Assembly: GCA_947496375.1 (NCBI GenBank)
Contig: CANMCY010000018.1
Span: forward strand, 1-43,090
DNA from: Flavobacteriales bacterium
Lineage (GTDB): Bacteria > Bacteroidota > Bacteroidia > NS11-12g > UBA955
Length of the DNA stretch: 43,090 bases
Direction of reading: 5' to 3'
Part shown: piece by piece, positions 1-9,161 of the stretch
Position numbering within the stretch: position 1 is the stretch's first letter
Layout: every line of letters starts with the position of its first letter
Position numbers and translations under genes: made by a program
Notes under the pieces: generated by a model
What the model was told of the DNA's origin: nothing
Databases searched by the model: none
What the model saw: only the letters and a program-made list of their open reading frames with translations

Positions 1-1008
1 GTAAAGACTTGCACGGTATCCACCCACACTTCTATGGCCTTTGATTCCGCTGATTCCCGCCTCTTTACATGCAGAGTTAAACTTCAATTCCAGTTCGGGT
101 GACGGCTCGTTGAATACAAAGCAAACATTCATTCGGCTTCTGTCTTCTGCATGCACCGTACCCTTAAAATAGGGGCTGTTATCTATAGCGTTGTATAGCA
201 GCTGCGCTTTTTCCTCATTGCGTTTCTGCATTCCCTCACAGCCCCCGTTTTCTTTCACCCATTCCAGATTGAATTTACTTACCAATATGGGAAATACAGG
301 CGGGGTATTATACATACTTTCCTTTTCACCATGAAGTTTGTAATCCAGCATAGACGGAATTGCTCTGCCCTCGGGGCGTCGGTTATAGATTGACTTTTTA
401 ATAATAACAAGGGTAACGCCTGCAGGACCCATGTTTTTCTGTGCTCCGGCATAAATCAGATCAAAACCGGCAGTATCAACCGGGCGACTGAAAATATCTG
501 AGCTCATGTCGCAAAACATTGGCACCGGACTCTTAGGGAAAGATTGCATTTGGGTGCCATAAATAGTGTTGTTGCTGGTACAGTGAAAATAATCAGCATC
601 AGCAGGTATGGTATAGTCTTTAGGAATGTAGGAATAGTTTTCAGACTCACTGCTGCCAACCACTTTTACTTCACCGTATAGTTTGGCTTCTTTAATAGCA
701 CCTGCAGCCCACACTCCGGTTTTCAAATAGGCAGCGGAAGTTCTCAGAAAATTATGGGGAATCTGAAAAAACTGCGTTGATGCGCCCCCCTGTAGAAACA
801 GGATATCGTAATCATCTGGCACCGACATAATCGTTTTTACCAACTGACGGGACTCCTCCATTACGGCTTCAAATTCTTTGGTCCTGTGGCTGATTTCCAA
901 AATGCTTAAGCCGGTACCTGCAAAATTTCGGATGGCCTCCATGCTTTTCTCGATTGCTACGGGTGCCAAAATGGAAGGCCCGGCGGAAAAATTGTGTATT
1001 TTAGACAT
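1..1008 (-). CDS. serC: Phosphoserine aminotransferase, C-terminus cut by window edge
   Basis: PLP-dependent aminotransferase that converts 3-phosphohydroxypyruvate plus glutamate to phosphoserine (serine, and also pyridoxal phosphate, biosynthesis; cytosolic). The minus-strand frame is open from an ATG at 1008 to the window edge, 336 codons. It begins MSKIHNFSAGPSILAP, the classic SerC N-terminal signature, and continues with LQGGASTQF and AGAQKNMGPAGV, the latter carrying the PLP-binding lysine, then a region ending KGHRSVGGYRASLY. SerC proteins are usually about 355-365 residues, so only about 20-25 residues are missing beyond the left edge. It is divergent from the outer-membrane protein gene at 1071, with about 60 bases between them. 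Family assignment is very secure; the missing end cannot be judged. Confidence 0.95.
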   Translation of the reverse strand, partial: MSKIHNFSAGPSILAPVAIEKSMEAIRNFAGTGLSILEISHRTKEFEAVMEESRQLVKTIMSVPDDYDILFLQGGASTQFFQIPHNFLRTSAAYLKTGVWAAGAIKEAKLYGEVKVVGSSESENYSYIPKDYTIPADADYFHCTSNNTIYGTQMQSFPKSPVPMFCDMSSDIFSRPVDTAGFDLIYAGAQKNMGPAGVTLVIIKKSIYNRRPEGRAIPSMLDYKLHGEKESMYNTPPVFPILVSKFNLEWVKENGGCEGMQKRNEEKAQLLYNAIDNSPYFKGTVHAEDRSRMNVCFVFNEPSPELELKFNSACKEAGISGIKGHRSVGGYRASLY

Positions 1009-1026
1009 TGGGTCTGATTCTTGGTA

Positions 1027-1057
1027 CAATTTTAGCGCTATAATTGCGGGTAATCAA
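1027..1057 (-). promoter_or_regulatory. Possible Bacteroidota promoter for serC
   Basis: Read on the minus strand, TTG (1057-1055) is followed after 20 bases by TAAAATTG (1034-1027). This resembles the Bacteroidota -33 TTTG / -7 TAnnTTTG pair with one mismatch in the -7 box, ending 18 bases before the serC ATG. It is a motif match only. Confidence 0.35.
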
Positions 1058-1070
1058 GTATCTTAATCTT

Positions 1071-1643
1071 ATGTGCAAAAAAGCTTTGTTATGGATTGTG
1101 GCTGTTAATATGATTAACATTACCTCAGCGCAATATGAAGATGATGCACCCCGAAAAACATTTGATACCGGCTCACAAAAAAGAATGTTTTTCAAATCTC
1201 CTTCTCATGAAAATTTCATTAAAGGAACTGAGTTTATGTTTTCCCTTAGCAATGGCTATGTTTTTGGCGAAATATCCCCTTTTGTGGGATATGATATTGC
1301 CAAACCTTTGAGGGTAGGTGCCGGAATCAATGGTGCTTTTTACGCAGGAAATGGGCAGGGAAACACGGGTTTCACCTATGGCGCGCACGGATTTCTGAGA
1401 TTAAATCTGGGACAGGTGGCCTTTCTGCACGGAGAAATGAGGGCTGTGAATGCAATAATGCCAGGAAATGGTGTGTTATCTTCCAGTGAAAGAAAATGGG
1501 TGGCTTCCCCCATCCTGGGGCTGGGCATGGCACAAAGTTCAAATATGAGTTCGTGGTTTTTAATAGGTTACGCACCCAATACTGAATTTGCTTCTACTCA
1601 ACCCCTAGGGTCCATAGTTTACAGAATTGGAATTACTTTTTAA
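1071..1643 (+). CDS. Small outer-membrane beta-barrel-like protein, function unknown
   Basis: I do not recognise a named family. The ATG at 1071 gives 190 residues and is preferred over an upstream in-frame TTG at 1044, because it places a normal signal peptide (MCKKALLWIVAVNMINITSAQ) at the N-terminus. The mature part is glycine- and aromatic-rich with alternating hydrophobic strands (for example GYVFGEISPFVGYDI, GYAPNTEF) and ends in Phe (RIGITF), as outer-membrane barrels often do. An 8-10 stranded barrel would fit the length. It is convergent with nuoN, leaving only 8 bases between the two stop codons. Barrel topology and outer-membrane location are inferences. Confidence 0.6.
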   Translation: MCKKALLWIVAVNMINITSAQYEDDAPRKTFDTGSQKRMFFKSPSHENFIKGTEFMFSLSNGYVFGEISPFVGYDIAKPLRVGAGINGAFYAGNGQGNTGFTYGAHGFLRLNLGQVAFLHGEMRAVNAIMPGNGVLSSSERKWVASPILGLGMAQSSNMSSWFLIGYAPNTEFASTQPLGSIVYRIGITF

Positions 1644-1651
1644 CTATGTAA

Positions 1652-3052
1652 TTACTTACATAGGGTAATAACGGCAGGCCAACATCCCACCAATAAGGTT
1701 ATTGTGAGGGATAAGGCAAGGAATATCCATTCCATAGTACCGATTTTCCATGCTACCAGCGTACCGTCTTCTGAGAAAAAGGCATGTTTGAAGACCCGGA
1801 AATAGTATGCGATGCTGATGGCAGATCCGATGAGCGCTGCATACAACAACCAGGGATAGGAAGTAATGATGCTGCTAAAAAGTCCATATTTACCTGCAAA
1901 ACCGGCTGTCATAGGTATTCCGGCCATCGAAAACATGGAAACAATTAATATTAGCGATAGCCATTTACTTTGTTTACCCAGACCATTGAAATTGTCGAAT
2001 GAAAAATTACTGTTTTCGCCGGAAGTTCTATCCAACAGATAGAAAACAGAAACCGCACTGCTGGTGTAGGCGATCAGGTAAACAAGTAACGCCCAGAATC
2101 CATTTTGAGGAAGCGCAAGTATGGCCATGAGCATGTATCCTGCATGCGCAACACTGGAATAGGCCAACATTCTCTTGAAGGAACTTTGCCTGATGGCAGC
2201 AATATTTCCGAACAGTATGGTGGCCCCCGCAGAAACTGCCAGGGTTACCCCCCACCAATTTTTGACATCTCCTAAACCTTCGTTGAATAACCTGTAAAAA
2301 GCAGCAAAAGCGGCAATCTTCACCACGGTTGCCATAAAGACGGTGGTGCGGTTTGGGCTGCCATCGTACACATCCGGACTCCAAAAATGGAAAGGAAAAG
2401 CCGATATTTTGAACAACATTCCCGCCATAAGTAATATGATGCCCGAAAATATAAGGTTACTCTTAATACCCAGGTGAGTAATCATGGATGTAGCACGGCT
2501 AATACTCTCCAATTCTAGACTTCCTGTACCCCCGTAAAGAAAAGCACAACCCATCAGAAAAATAGCGGTACTGAATGCTCCCATGAGAAAGTATTTAACC
2601 GCAGACTCATTGGAGGCCAGATCAGATTTTTTGCTTCCCGCAAGCACATACAAGGGTATTGAAAGACACTCAATGCCAAGAAAAAGCATTATCAGGTTAC
2701 TGAAAGAGGTCATCAGCATTCCACCGCAAACACTGAATAGCATTAAGCCAAGTAAATCTGCACCTATGTAGTTGTTCCGGGAAAACAATCCCAATACCAA
2801 TAAAAACGCCAAAACCAACACTATGGAAAATGCAATCGAATTGAAATTCCATATTAGCATGTTCTCAGGTACATATTCGGTAAGCCAACCCAAAACGTTA
2901 CGATTTTTAACCGTAAGCAGGTCATAAACGAGTGATGACAATGCTGCCAGCAAAAGGATGACCGTCATCAGCAGCGATTTGCCCTCCGGCTTATTGATGC
3001 CATAATACAAGACTACAATGGCACCCAAAAACAGGATTAATAATGAAGTCAT
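1652..3052 (-). CDS. nuoN: NADH-quinone oxidoreductase subunit N (complex I membrane arm)
   Basis: Antiporter-like proton-pumping subunit of respiratory complex I, in the inner membrane. The ATG at 3052 (MTSLLILFLGAIVVLYYG) gives 466 residues, typical for NuoN; a longer open frame upstream lies inside nuoM and has no membrane character. About 14 hydrophobic segments are visible. The proton_antipo_M features are present: the segment around LFKISAFPFHFWSPDVYDGSP (conserved Lys and the PFHFW-PD-Y motif) and SSVAHAGYMLMAI. It is last in the nuoIJKLMN block and overlaps nuoM by 4 bases (ATGA), implying translational coupling. No terminator fits before the convergent gene ending at 1643. Confidence 0.95.
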   Translation of the reverse strand: MTSLLILFLGAIVVLYYGINKPEGKSLLMTVILLLAALSSLVYDLLTVKNRNVLGWLTEYVPENMLIWNFNSIAFSIVLVLAFLLVLGLFSRNNYIGADLLGLMLFSVCGGMLMTSFSNLIMLFLGIECLSIPLYVLAGSKKSDLASNESAVKYFLMGAFSTAIFLMGCAFLYGGTGSLELESISRATSMITHLGIKSNLIFSGIILLMAGMLFKISAFPFHFWSPDVYDGSPNRTTVFMATVVKIAAFAAFYRLFNEGLGDVKNWWGVTLAVSAGATILFGNIAAIRQSSFKRMLAYSSVAHAGYMLMAILALPQNGFWALLVYLIAYTSSAVSVFYLLDRTSGENSNFSFDNFNGLGKQSKWLSLILIVSMFSMAGIPMTAGFAGKYGLFSSIITSYPWLLYAALIGSAISIAYYFRVFKHAFFSEDGTLVAWKIGTMEWIFLALSLTITLLVGCWPAVITLCK

Positions 3053-4491
3053 GATATTACCCCCTTGGTATTTTGAATTAACATTAACAATTGCTTCACT
3101 GCCGGTGCACTGATATCCATGATGAGTTGAGGAAATAAACCAAAAAATACAATCAATAGCACTATGCCTGACAAAGAAACCCATTCATGCCAGGACAAAG
3201 AATTAAACACAGTGCCTTTGCTTTCACCGAGCATGCTAAACTGATACATTCTCAGCATATATACAGCGCACAGTATGATGGTGATACCTGCCATAACGCC
3301 CCAAACAGGATGATAGGAAAATACGGTTTTCAGCAACAACAGCTCACCCGGAAATCCATTGGTAAAAGGCACTGCAGTTGCACCCAAAACTATGACCAAA
3401 AAGAAAACCGCAAAAGCCCTCGATTGCGCAGCCATACCGCCCAAAGCGTCAAGGAATCGGGTTTGGTTTCTTCTCTCAATGATATCGATGGCCAAAAACA
3501 AGCCCACGGCATTAACACCGTGACTGAACATTTGCAAAATTCCACCCTGAACTCCCGTTTCACCTGCTACAGCTATACCTGCGGCGATGAGGCCTACATG
3601 GGAAAGTGATGAATAAGCAACGATACGTTTCATATCATTTTGCCTGATTGCAATAAGGGCTGCGTAAAGAATGCCTATGATACCTGCGCCAACAATAAAG
3701 GGCACAAACGTGGGAAGCGATTCCGGCACCAGGGGCATGAACCAGCGAAGCAAGCCATACAATCCCATTTTCAGCATGATGCCTGATAACAGCATTGATC
3801 CTACAGCGGGAGCTTCAGTATAGGTAGCAGGTTGCCATCCGTGAAAAGGCATGATAGGTATTTTAACGGCAAATGCCAGCAACAGTCCCGCACCCACCCA
3901 GAATGCCTCATTGGGATTCAATTGAACAGCAACAAGTGTTTCGTAGGAGAAAGATGAACTATCTGGGGTTTTACTAAACAAATAAATCAGCGATGCCAAC
4001 ATGGCAAGACTACCAATGAATGTATAGATAAAAAAGCGTAATGTTGTTTTAAAACGGTTTCCTTCTCCCCATAATCCGGCGATGAAATACACGGGAATTA
4101 GGGCCAGTTCCCAGAAGATGTAAAACATGAGTCCGTCACGTGCTACAAAAACCCCATTAAGCGCGCCCTGCATTCCTACAATCAGCGCGAACAGCAGTGC
4201 ATTATCTTCTTTTTTGTGAAACGCCGAAAGTAAAATCAACGGGCAAAGTACATTCGTTAGAATTAGCAAAACCATGCTTATTCCGTCTATGCCGCTATGA
4301 AAATGAATGGCTGATGAAAACCAGGGTTTATTCCATTGCCACTGAACCCCGGCATCGGGATTGAAATGCATAAAAAAGTACAACAGAAATACGCCTGAAA
4401 TGATTGAACCCAGCAGTGATATCCAGCGAGACCACTTCCCTGTCCAGGCGGCTATAAATGCGGCAACGATGGGTATAAAGATCAACTCCAC
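3049..4491 (-). CDS. nuoM: NADH-quinone oxidoreductase subunit M
   Basis: Second antiporter-like proton-pumping subunit of complex I. The chosen start is GTG at 4491 (VELIFIPIVAAFIAAW), just 2 bases after the nuoL stop; it gives 480 residues, a normal NuoM length. The upstream extension of the open frame is read inside nuoL and is not protein-like. Conserved features include LIFYIFWELALIPVYFIAG with the functional Glu in the WE pair, KIPIMPFHGWQPATYTEAP, and SSLSHVGLI. About 14 transmembrane helices are expected. The gene lies between nuoL (2-base gap) and nuoN (4-base overlap). Confidence 0.94.
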   Translation of the reverse strand: MELIFIPIVAAFIAAWTGKWSRWISLLGSIISGVFLLYFFMHFNPDAGVQWQWNKPWFSSAIHFHSGIDGISMVLLILTNVLCPLILLSAFHKKEDNALLFALIVGMQGALNGVFVARDGLMFYIFWELALIPVYFIAGLWGEGNRFKTTLRFFIYTFIGSLAMLASLIYLFSKTPDSSSFSYETLVAVQLNPNEAFWVGAGLLLAFAVKIPIMPFHGWQPATYTEAPAVGSMLLSGIMLKMGLYGLLRWFMPLVPESLPTFVPFIVGAGIIGILYAALIAIRQNDMKRIVAYSSLSHVGLIAAGIAVAGETGVQGGILQMFSHGVNAVGLFLAIDIIERRNQTRFLDALGGMAAQSRAFAVFFLVIVLGATAVPFTNGFPGELLLLKTVFSYHPVWGVMAGITIILCAVYMLRMYQFSMLGESKGTVFNSLSWHEWVSLSGIVLLIVFFGLFPQLIMDISAPAVKQLLMLIQNTKGVIS

Positions 4492-4493
4492 GA

Positions 4494-6404
4494 TTATTTG
4501 AAAATATTGATGACCAACATGAGAATAACACCGATAACCATATACAGCAGGTAATATTGAATTCTGCCGTTTTGAACCTTTGAAAACAGTCCTGACATAT
4601 AGGAAATTCCTGAGGACACCCAACCCATAAGTCCGGCAAAAATCCCACCATCGGCTTTATCCATGGTTGATCCTAAACGCTCGGTACTTCTCACAAAAAC
4701 TTTATCGTACAATTCATCTACATAGAATTTGTGGGCAGACCATTTGGCCGCACCGGTCATTTCCGCATCCTCCTCAGGTACCGAAGCATGTGAAATGTAC
4801 TTGTTTCGGGTATACAAAAATGCGGCTATAAACACTGAAACGGCTATTCCCATGAGCATCCATTCTGTGCTGTGAGACGGATGATGCAAAGCATCCTGAG
4901 CATTGCCCAAAACCGGACTCAGCCAGTGTTTTAACCACTGCGCATGGTCATGGGTAAACAACTCAGGTAAATTTAGGAGCCCTCCCACCAAGCTTAATAT
5001 GGCTAAAATAATAAGCGGAACTGTAATCAACGCTGGTGATTCATGTAAGTGGTGTTTTTGAGTTTCAGTACCTCTGAAGCCACCCATAAAAGTAACCAGG
5101 AATACCCTGAACATGTAGACTCCGGTAATGAGTGCACTTACCACTGCCAAAAACCAAACAACGGGCTGCTGGGTAAACACCGTAGCCAGAATTTCGTCCT
5201 TACTGAAAAAGCCGCTAAACAAAGGCATACCGCTGATGGCCAGGGTGCCGATGAGAAAAGTATAATAGGTAACCGGCATGTAGGACTTCAGACCACCCAT
5301 TTTGCGAATATCCTGTTCCCCTCCCATACCATGAATGACGCTGCCAGAACCCAAAAACAACAGGGCCTTGAAAAACGCATGGGTTATGAGGTGAAACATT
5401 GCAGCCGAATAAGCTCCTACTCCTAAAGCAATAAACATAAGCCCCAATTGACTTACCGTACTATATGCCAAAACCTTCTTGATATCATTTTGCTTTAAAC
5501 CTATCAGCGCAGCCAGAATGCTGGTAGAAAGGCCTATCCATAGAATGAGCTGTTGAGCAGCCGGTGCCATTTCAAAAAGTACATTGCAGCGTACCACCAG
5601 GTATACTCCGGCTGTTACCATGGTTGCAGCATGGATCAGCGCTGAAACAGGTGTTGGGCCAGCCATGGCATCCGGAAGCCATGTATAAAGAGGAATTTGT
5701 GCACTTTTGCCCATGGCGCCAATAAAAAACGAAATGCAAATGGCAGTAACCATTTCGGTGGATAAACTTCCTGACTTAGCTGCTGCAAACACGTCTGAAT
5801 AATTTAACGACTTGCAACTGCTTATCACCAGAAACAAACCAACCAATAAACCCAAATCACCAATTCTGTTCATGATAAACGCTTTTCTGGCAGCTTTGCC
5901 ATATTCTGCGTTTCGATACCAAAATCCTATCAACAAATAAGAACAGAGACCAACCCCTTCCCACCCGAAGAATAACATGAGGAAATTACTGCCCATAACC
6001 AAAACAAGCATGTTAAAAACAAACAGGTTGAGGTAAGCAAAGAATTTATAAAACCCTTTATCTCCATGCATGTAAGAAATGGAATACAGGTGTATTAGAA
6101 ATCCGATTCCGGTAATTACCAGCATCATTAAGGAAGTAAGACGATCGGCCTGGATGGCAAAATCCACAAAGACATCTCCCACAGACAAAAAAGTAAATCC
6201 AATGGCCTCAAAAGCGGGTCCTCCAGCCGGTTCGGCAACGTTTGGCATTAAATCCAGAAAAACCTGCAATGAAAAGATGAAAGAGACCAAAATACTTAAG
6301 GAGGAAATCCAACCTGTAATCTTCTCAGGTAAATACTTTCCAATTATTCCGGAGAATAAAAATCCAATTAAAGGTGACAGTAATATAACAAATAGCATTC
6401 CCAT
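4494..6404 (-). CDS. nuoL: NADH-quinone oxidoreductase subunit L
   Basis: Largest antiporter-like subunit of complex I (636 residues, normal length), with the long lateral helix at its C-terminus expected to clamp NuoM and NuoN. Recognisable motifs: FFGWEGVGLCSYLLIGFW (Glu of the pumping channel, about residues 145-160), MGKSAQIPLYTWLPDAMAGPTPVSALIHAATMV split around residues 235-265, and STVSQLGLMF. A hydrophilic His-rich stretch near residues 485-515 (HDHAQW, HHPSHS) precedes the last helices, which end VINIFK. Its start codon overlaps the nuoK stop by one base, as expected for a tightly coupled operon. Confidence 0.96.
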   Translation of the reverse strand: MGMLFVILLSPLIGFLFSGIIGKYLPEKITGWISSLSILVSFIFSLQVFLDLMPNVAEPAGGPAFEAIGFTFLSVGDVFVDFAIQADRLTSLMMLVITGIGFLIHLYSISYMHGDKGFYKFFAYLNLFVFNMLVLVMGSNFLMLFFGWEGVGLCSYLLIGFWYRNAEYGKAARKAFIMNRIGDLGLLVGLFLVISSCKSLNYSDVFAAAKSGSLSTEMVTAICISFFIGAMGKSAQIPLYTWLPDAMAGPTPVSALIHAATMVTAGVYLVVRCNVLFEMAPAAQQLILWIGLSTSILAALIGLKQNDIKKVLAYSTVSQLGLMFIALGVGAYSAAMFHLITHAFFKALLFLGSGSVIHGMGGEQDIRKMGGLKSYMPVTYYTFLIGTLAISGMPLFSGFFSKDEILATVFTQQPVVWFLAVVSALITGVYMFRVFLVTFMGGFRGTETQKHHLHESPALITVPLIILAILSLVGGLLNLPELFTHDHAQWLKHWLSPVLGNAQDALHHPSHSTEWMLMGIAVSVFIAAFLYTRNKYISHASVPEEDAEMTGAAKWSAHKFYVDELYDKVFVRSTERLGSTMDKADGGIFAGLMGWVSSGISYMSGLFSKVQNGRIQYYLLYMVIGVILMLVINIFK

Positions 6405-6730
6405 TACCCCTTTAGCTTATCAAATAGACCAACATCAGTACTACGGGTATTGCGGTAAATCATGACAATGATTGCAAGGCCAACAGCTGCTTCGGCGGCT
6501 GCTACTACCATGATAAAGAAAACAAACAGCTGTCCTGCCGAATCGCCCATGTAGGATGAAAATGCAACGAACAGCAAATTCACGGCATTCAGCATGAGTT
6601 CAATACACATTAGCAAAACAATGGCATTGCGACGGGTAAGAACCCCAAAAAGCCCTATGCAGAACAATACACTACTTAAATAGATGTAGTGGCTAATGTC
6701 TAATGTGTTAAATACGGAATCCGGGTTCAT
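6404..6730 (-). CDS. nuoK: NADH-quinone oxidoreductase subunit K
   Basis: Small three-helix membrane subunit of complex I (108 residues, usual size about 100). Seen directly: [30 protein letters not shown], shown here only to mark the conserved Glu in IELMLNAVN, then the second conserved Glu in the helix [14 protein letters not shown]. Both acidic residues are part of the family's proton-translocation path. The start overlaps the end of nuoJ by 4 bases and the stop shares one base with nuoL. Confidence 0.95.
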   Translation of the reverse strand: MNPDSVFNTLDISHYIYLSSVLFCIGLFGVLTRRNAIVLLMCIELMLNAVNLLFVAFSSYMGDSAGQLFVFFIMVVAAAEAAVGLAIIVMIYRNTRSTDVGLFDKLKG

Positions 6731-7278
6731 TGAGAGGATGTTTCTGAATAATTGTTATTTTCTTTGCTATTTGTTTGCTTTTTGCCCAAAAGCACTGCTC
6801 CTACCATTGCAGCCAGAAATAGAATACCTGACAATTCGAAAGGAACCAGATAATCTGTAAAAAGTACCTTACCTAGATTTTTTACCAGGCCAATATCTTC
6901 TGCAGGATTACGCATTATTTGCTCGGAAGACTTGTGCAGCGCGGCTGCCAAGGTAACGAGCAGCAAACCGGCAGTTACAGCAGCTCCAATATGCCAACCC
7001 ATTTTGACAATGGGCTCACTTTCTTTGTTCAGGTTCAATAACATTAGCACAAACAGGAACAAAACCATGATAGCCCCTGCATATACAATCAGATTTACGA
7101 CGGCAAGAAATTGTGCATTCAGCAGCACATAATGTGCTGAAATACTAAAGAATGCCAAAATCAATGCCAAAACACTGTATACCGGATTGGTATTGGTTAC
7201 TACATATAAGGCACACAGAATCGTAATAAACGACAACAACAGAAACGCAGGGGGTAATCCTAAAATAGTCAATAGCAT
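6727..7278 (-). CDS. nuoJ: NADH-quinone oxidoreductase subunit J
   Basis: Five-helix membrane subunit of complex I (183 residues). Family hallmarks: [21 protein letters not shown] at the N-terminus, ALNAQFLA-type segment (here [26 protein letters not shown], the conserved second and third helices) and the C-terminal helix [15 protein letters not shown]. The C-terminal tail (about the last 20 residues) is polar and Asn/Ser-rich. It begins 3 bases after nuoI and overlaps nuoK by 4 bases. The annotation rests on motif recognition plus position in the operon. Confidence 0.94.
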   Translation of the reverse strand: MLLTILGLPPAFLLLSFITILCALYVVTNTNPVYSVLALILAFFSISAHYVLLNAQFLAVVNLIVYAGAIMVLFLFVLMLLNLNKESEPIVKMGWHIGAAVTAGLLLVTLAAALHKSSEQIMRNPAEDIGLVKNLGKVLFTDYLVPFELSGILFLAAMVGAVLLGKKQTNSKENNNYSETSSQ

Positions 7279-7281
7279 ATT

Positions 7282-7821
7282 TTACTGATTTTGATACGTC
7301 CAAACCTGACGTTTTGAAACATCGACTCTTTCATCAGTGGGTTCCACCAACTTATCTTTTCCATATATGAAACTTCCCCTGTTGTATTCTGCATCAACCA
7401 GTCGGTCAGTGAGGAAAATTGCCTCTTTAGGACATGCTTCCTCACACAAACCACAGAATATGCAGCGCAGCATATTTATTTCATAGGTTGCTGCATATTT
7501 TTCTTCGCGGTACAAATGAGCTTCTTCCGGTTTAGCTTCGGCAGCAACCATGGTAATTGCTTCAGCCGGACAGGCAACTGCACAGAGGCCACAGGCCGTG
7601 CAACGCTCCTTGCCTTCCTCATCACGCTTCAGAACATGCTGACCTCTGTAAACCGGCGCTATGGGCCTTAATACGTCAGGATAGCTTACCGTACTTTTCT
7701 TTTTGAAAAAATGGCTGAAAGTGATCCACATACCATGTAATATGGCGGGCAGGTAAATCCTTTCCATAAAGGTCATCTTCTTATTGACAACCTTTCTGCT
7801 CCTTTGGGTTAATGGTTCCAT
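7282..7821 (-). CDS. nuoI: NADH-quinone oxidoreductase subunit I, 2x[4Fe-4S] ferredoxin-like
   Basis: Peripheral-arm subunit that relays electrons through clusters N6a and N6b towards the quinone site. Two CxxCxxCxxxCP motifs are visible: CTACGLCAVACPAEAI (about residues 75-90) and CIFCGLCEEACPKEAI (about 118-133). The N-terminal amphipathic helix MERIYLPAILHGMWITF is typical. 179 residues from ATG 7821; a second in-frame ATG 15 codons in is an alternative start. A GGAG lies about 8 bases before 7821. It is the first nuo gene here: the next gene upstream is an OmpA-domain protein, not nuoH, only 33 bases away and with no obvious promoter between. Confidence 0.95.
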   Translation of the reverse strand: MEPLTQRSRKVVNKKMTFMERIYLPAILHGMWITFSHFFKKKSTVSYPDVLRPIAPVYRGQHVLKRDEEGKERCTACGLCAVACPAEAITMVAAEAKPEEAHLYREEKYAATYEINMLRCIFCGLCEEACPKEAIFLTDRLVDAEYNRGSFIYGKDKLVEPTDERVDVSKRQVWTYQNQ

Positions 7822-7854
7822 ACTACAACTCCGAACTACACCAGTTTAACCGTG

Positions 7855-9072
7855 TTAACGCTTGATATGTTTGGCTTTTATTTTATATTTCTTCCTCAGT
7901 TCGCCGGGTGATTTAGACTTGCGAATACTGTTAAGTTCAATATCTTTTATTACCGTTTCACCATCGTTGAGGGTAACGTACAGTTTTCCATTCTGAACAG
8001 AGCCATAATTAACGTACCACTTACTCCCTTTTTTGGTAGCAGGAATTATGGTAGGCGGTTCGTAGCTGACAACATAGATGTCCTTAATTTTGAAGGATTT
8101 ATCCTTAAATGTGGCCACTTTGCTTTTACCGGTCACGCCACACAGATTAATTTGTCCAGGACATTTCAGGGGCATGGTAACCTTAATATTCTCCTTGGTT
8201 TTGGCAATAGAAACCTTAATTGACTTGTCAAGCTCCAGGTAATCCTCACCTTTAGTTTTGTATACGCTCAGTTTGGCCTTTTTGTAAGTTTCAAGATCGA
8301 GGTTAACAGAGAAACTGGCGGGCTTTTTCAGGCAGGTATCACCGGCCAATTTAACATTGAATATGCCGGCCCAGTTAAATCCGTCACCTTTCAGAGTTCT
8401 AAGTGGGGTTCCACTTTCAAAAATTTCATCCAGTTCGGTTTTGCGATTAATGGTGATGCATCCTTCAGGATTTTTTCTGCACATGCGGAAATAATCACAA
8501 CGGTTTAGGGTAATTGCCACACCCTGTCCAATGAAAACAGTGGTATCTTTTACGCAAGTATCTTTGGGTGGTGGTGGTGGCGGAGGAGGTGGTGGTGCCG
8601 GTTTTTCAATAATGGTAATTTCCACCCTGCGATTCTTGGACTTTTTCTCTTCATCGCCTTCGTTCTTTTCACGGGGCTTTGATCGTCCAAAATACACACG
8701 ACCCACAACCGATGTATCAACGTCTTTCTCCATAAGCCAATCATAGACCTCATCCACACGACGCTGAGACAGCTGCATATTATAATCATCGTTACCGGTG
8801 CTGTCTGTGTGACCGGTAAGCATCATTTTGTATTCTCTTTTGGATTTGAGATCTTCAAGCAGTTTTTCAAGCTTGGCTACTTCCGACTTTTTAATGTTTG
8901 ATTTGTTAAAATCAAAATAAATCTGCACTGCTGGTGCAATTTCTTTGGGTGGTTTTGGTTTGTTTACCGCAGTTCTAGGAGCCGCAGGCCTAGGATTTGT
9001 GGGTTGAGACGATGCAGTTGATGAAAACAACAGACTCAAAACAACCATAGCAGTTACGCAACGTATTTTCAT
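7855..9072 (-). CDS. OmpA-domain protein with poly-proline linker and unknown Cys-containing C-terminal domain
   Basis: Secreted or outer-membrane-associated, peptidoglycan-binding type protein. The ATG at 9072 (MKIRCVTAMVVLSLLFSSTASSQ) supplies a signal peptide and gives 405 residues; the open frame runs further upstream but only through non-coding leader. An OmpA-like domain follows at about residues 45-160: IYFDFNKSNI, the peptidoglycan-binding region LTGHTDSTGNDDYNMQLSQRR, and KSKNRRVEI. Then comes PAP followed by a run of prolines (ten in all) and about 230 residues that I do not recognise, rich in Lys and beta-type sequence and containing roughly seven cysteines (for example CDYFRMC, CPGQINLC), perhaps disulfide-bonded in the periplasm. 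The OmpA domain is normally C-terminal, so the order is reversed. It may be co-transcribed with nuoI. Confidence 0.82.
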   Translation of the reverse strand: MKIRCVTAMVVLSLLFSSTASSQPTNPRPAAPRTAVNKPKPPKEIAPAVQIYFDFNKSNIKKSEVAKLEKLLEDLKSKREYKMMLTGHTDSTGNDDYNMQLSQRRVDEVYDWLMEKDVDTSVVGRVYFGRSKPREKNEGDEEKKSKNRRVEITIIEKPAPPPPPPPPPPKDTCVKDTTVFIGQGVAITLNRCDYFRMCRKNPEGCITINRKTELDEIFESGTPLRTLKGDGFNWAGIFNVKLAGDTCLKKPASFSVNLDLETYKKAKLSVYKTKGEDYLELDKSIKVSIAKTKENIKVTMPLKCPGQINLCGVTGKSKVATFKDKSFKIKDIYVVSYEPPTIIPATKKGSKWYVNYGSVQNGKLYVTLNDGETVIKDIELNSIRKSKSPGELRKKYKIKAKHIKR

Positions 9073-9161
9073 GGTGATTGTGGTGCGAAAATATATCATT
9101 TGCGTGATGAAACAACTGAAATTCCTACACAATTATCCCACATTTTATCAAAACACATTCA

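Noticed and set aside
878-1066. Plus-strand 62-residue frame opposite serC
   Set aside because: Shadow of the unmistakable serC N-terminus on the minus strand.
3187-3609. Plus-strand 140-residue frame opposite nuoM
   Set aside because: Antisense shadow of a membrane-protein gene that is clearly nuoM; His/Gln/Thr-rich, with no recognisable domain.
8531-8746. Plus-strand frame with a ten-glycine run
   Set aside because: It is the antisense reading of the poly-proline codons of the OmpA-domain gene, with no promoter or signal supporting it.
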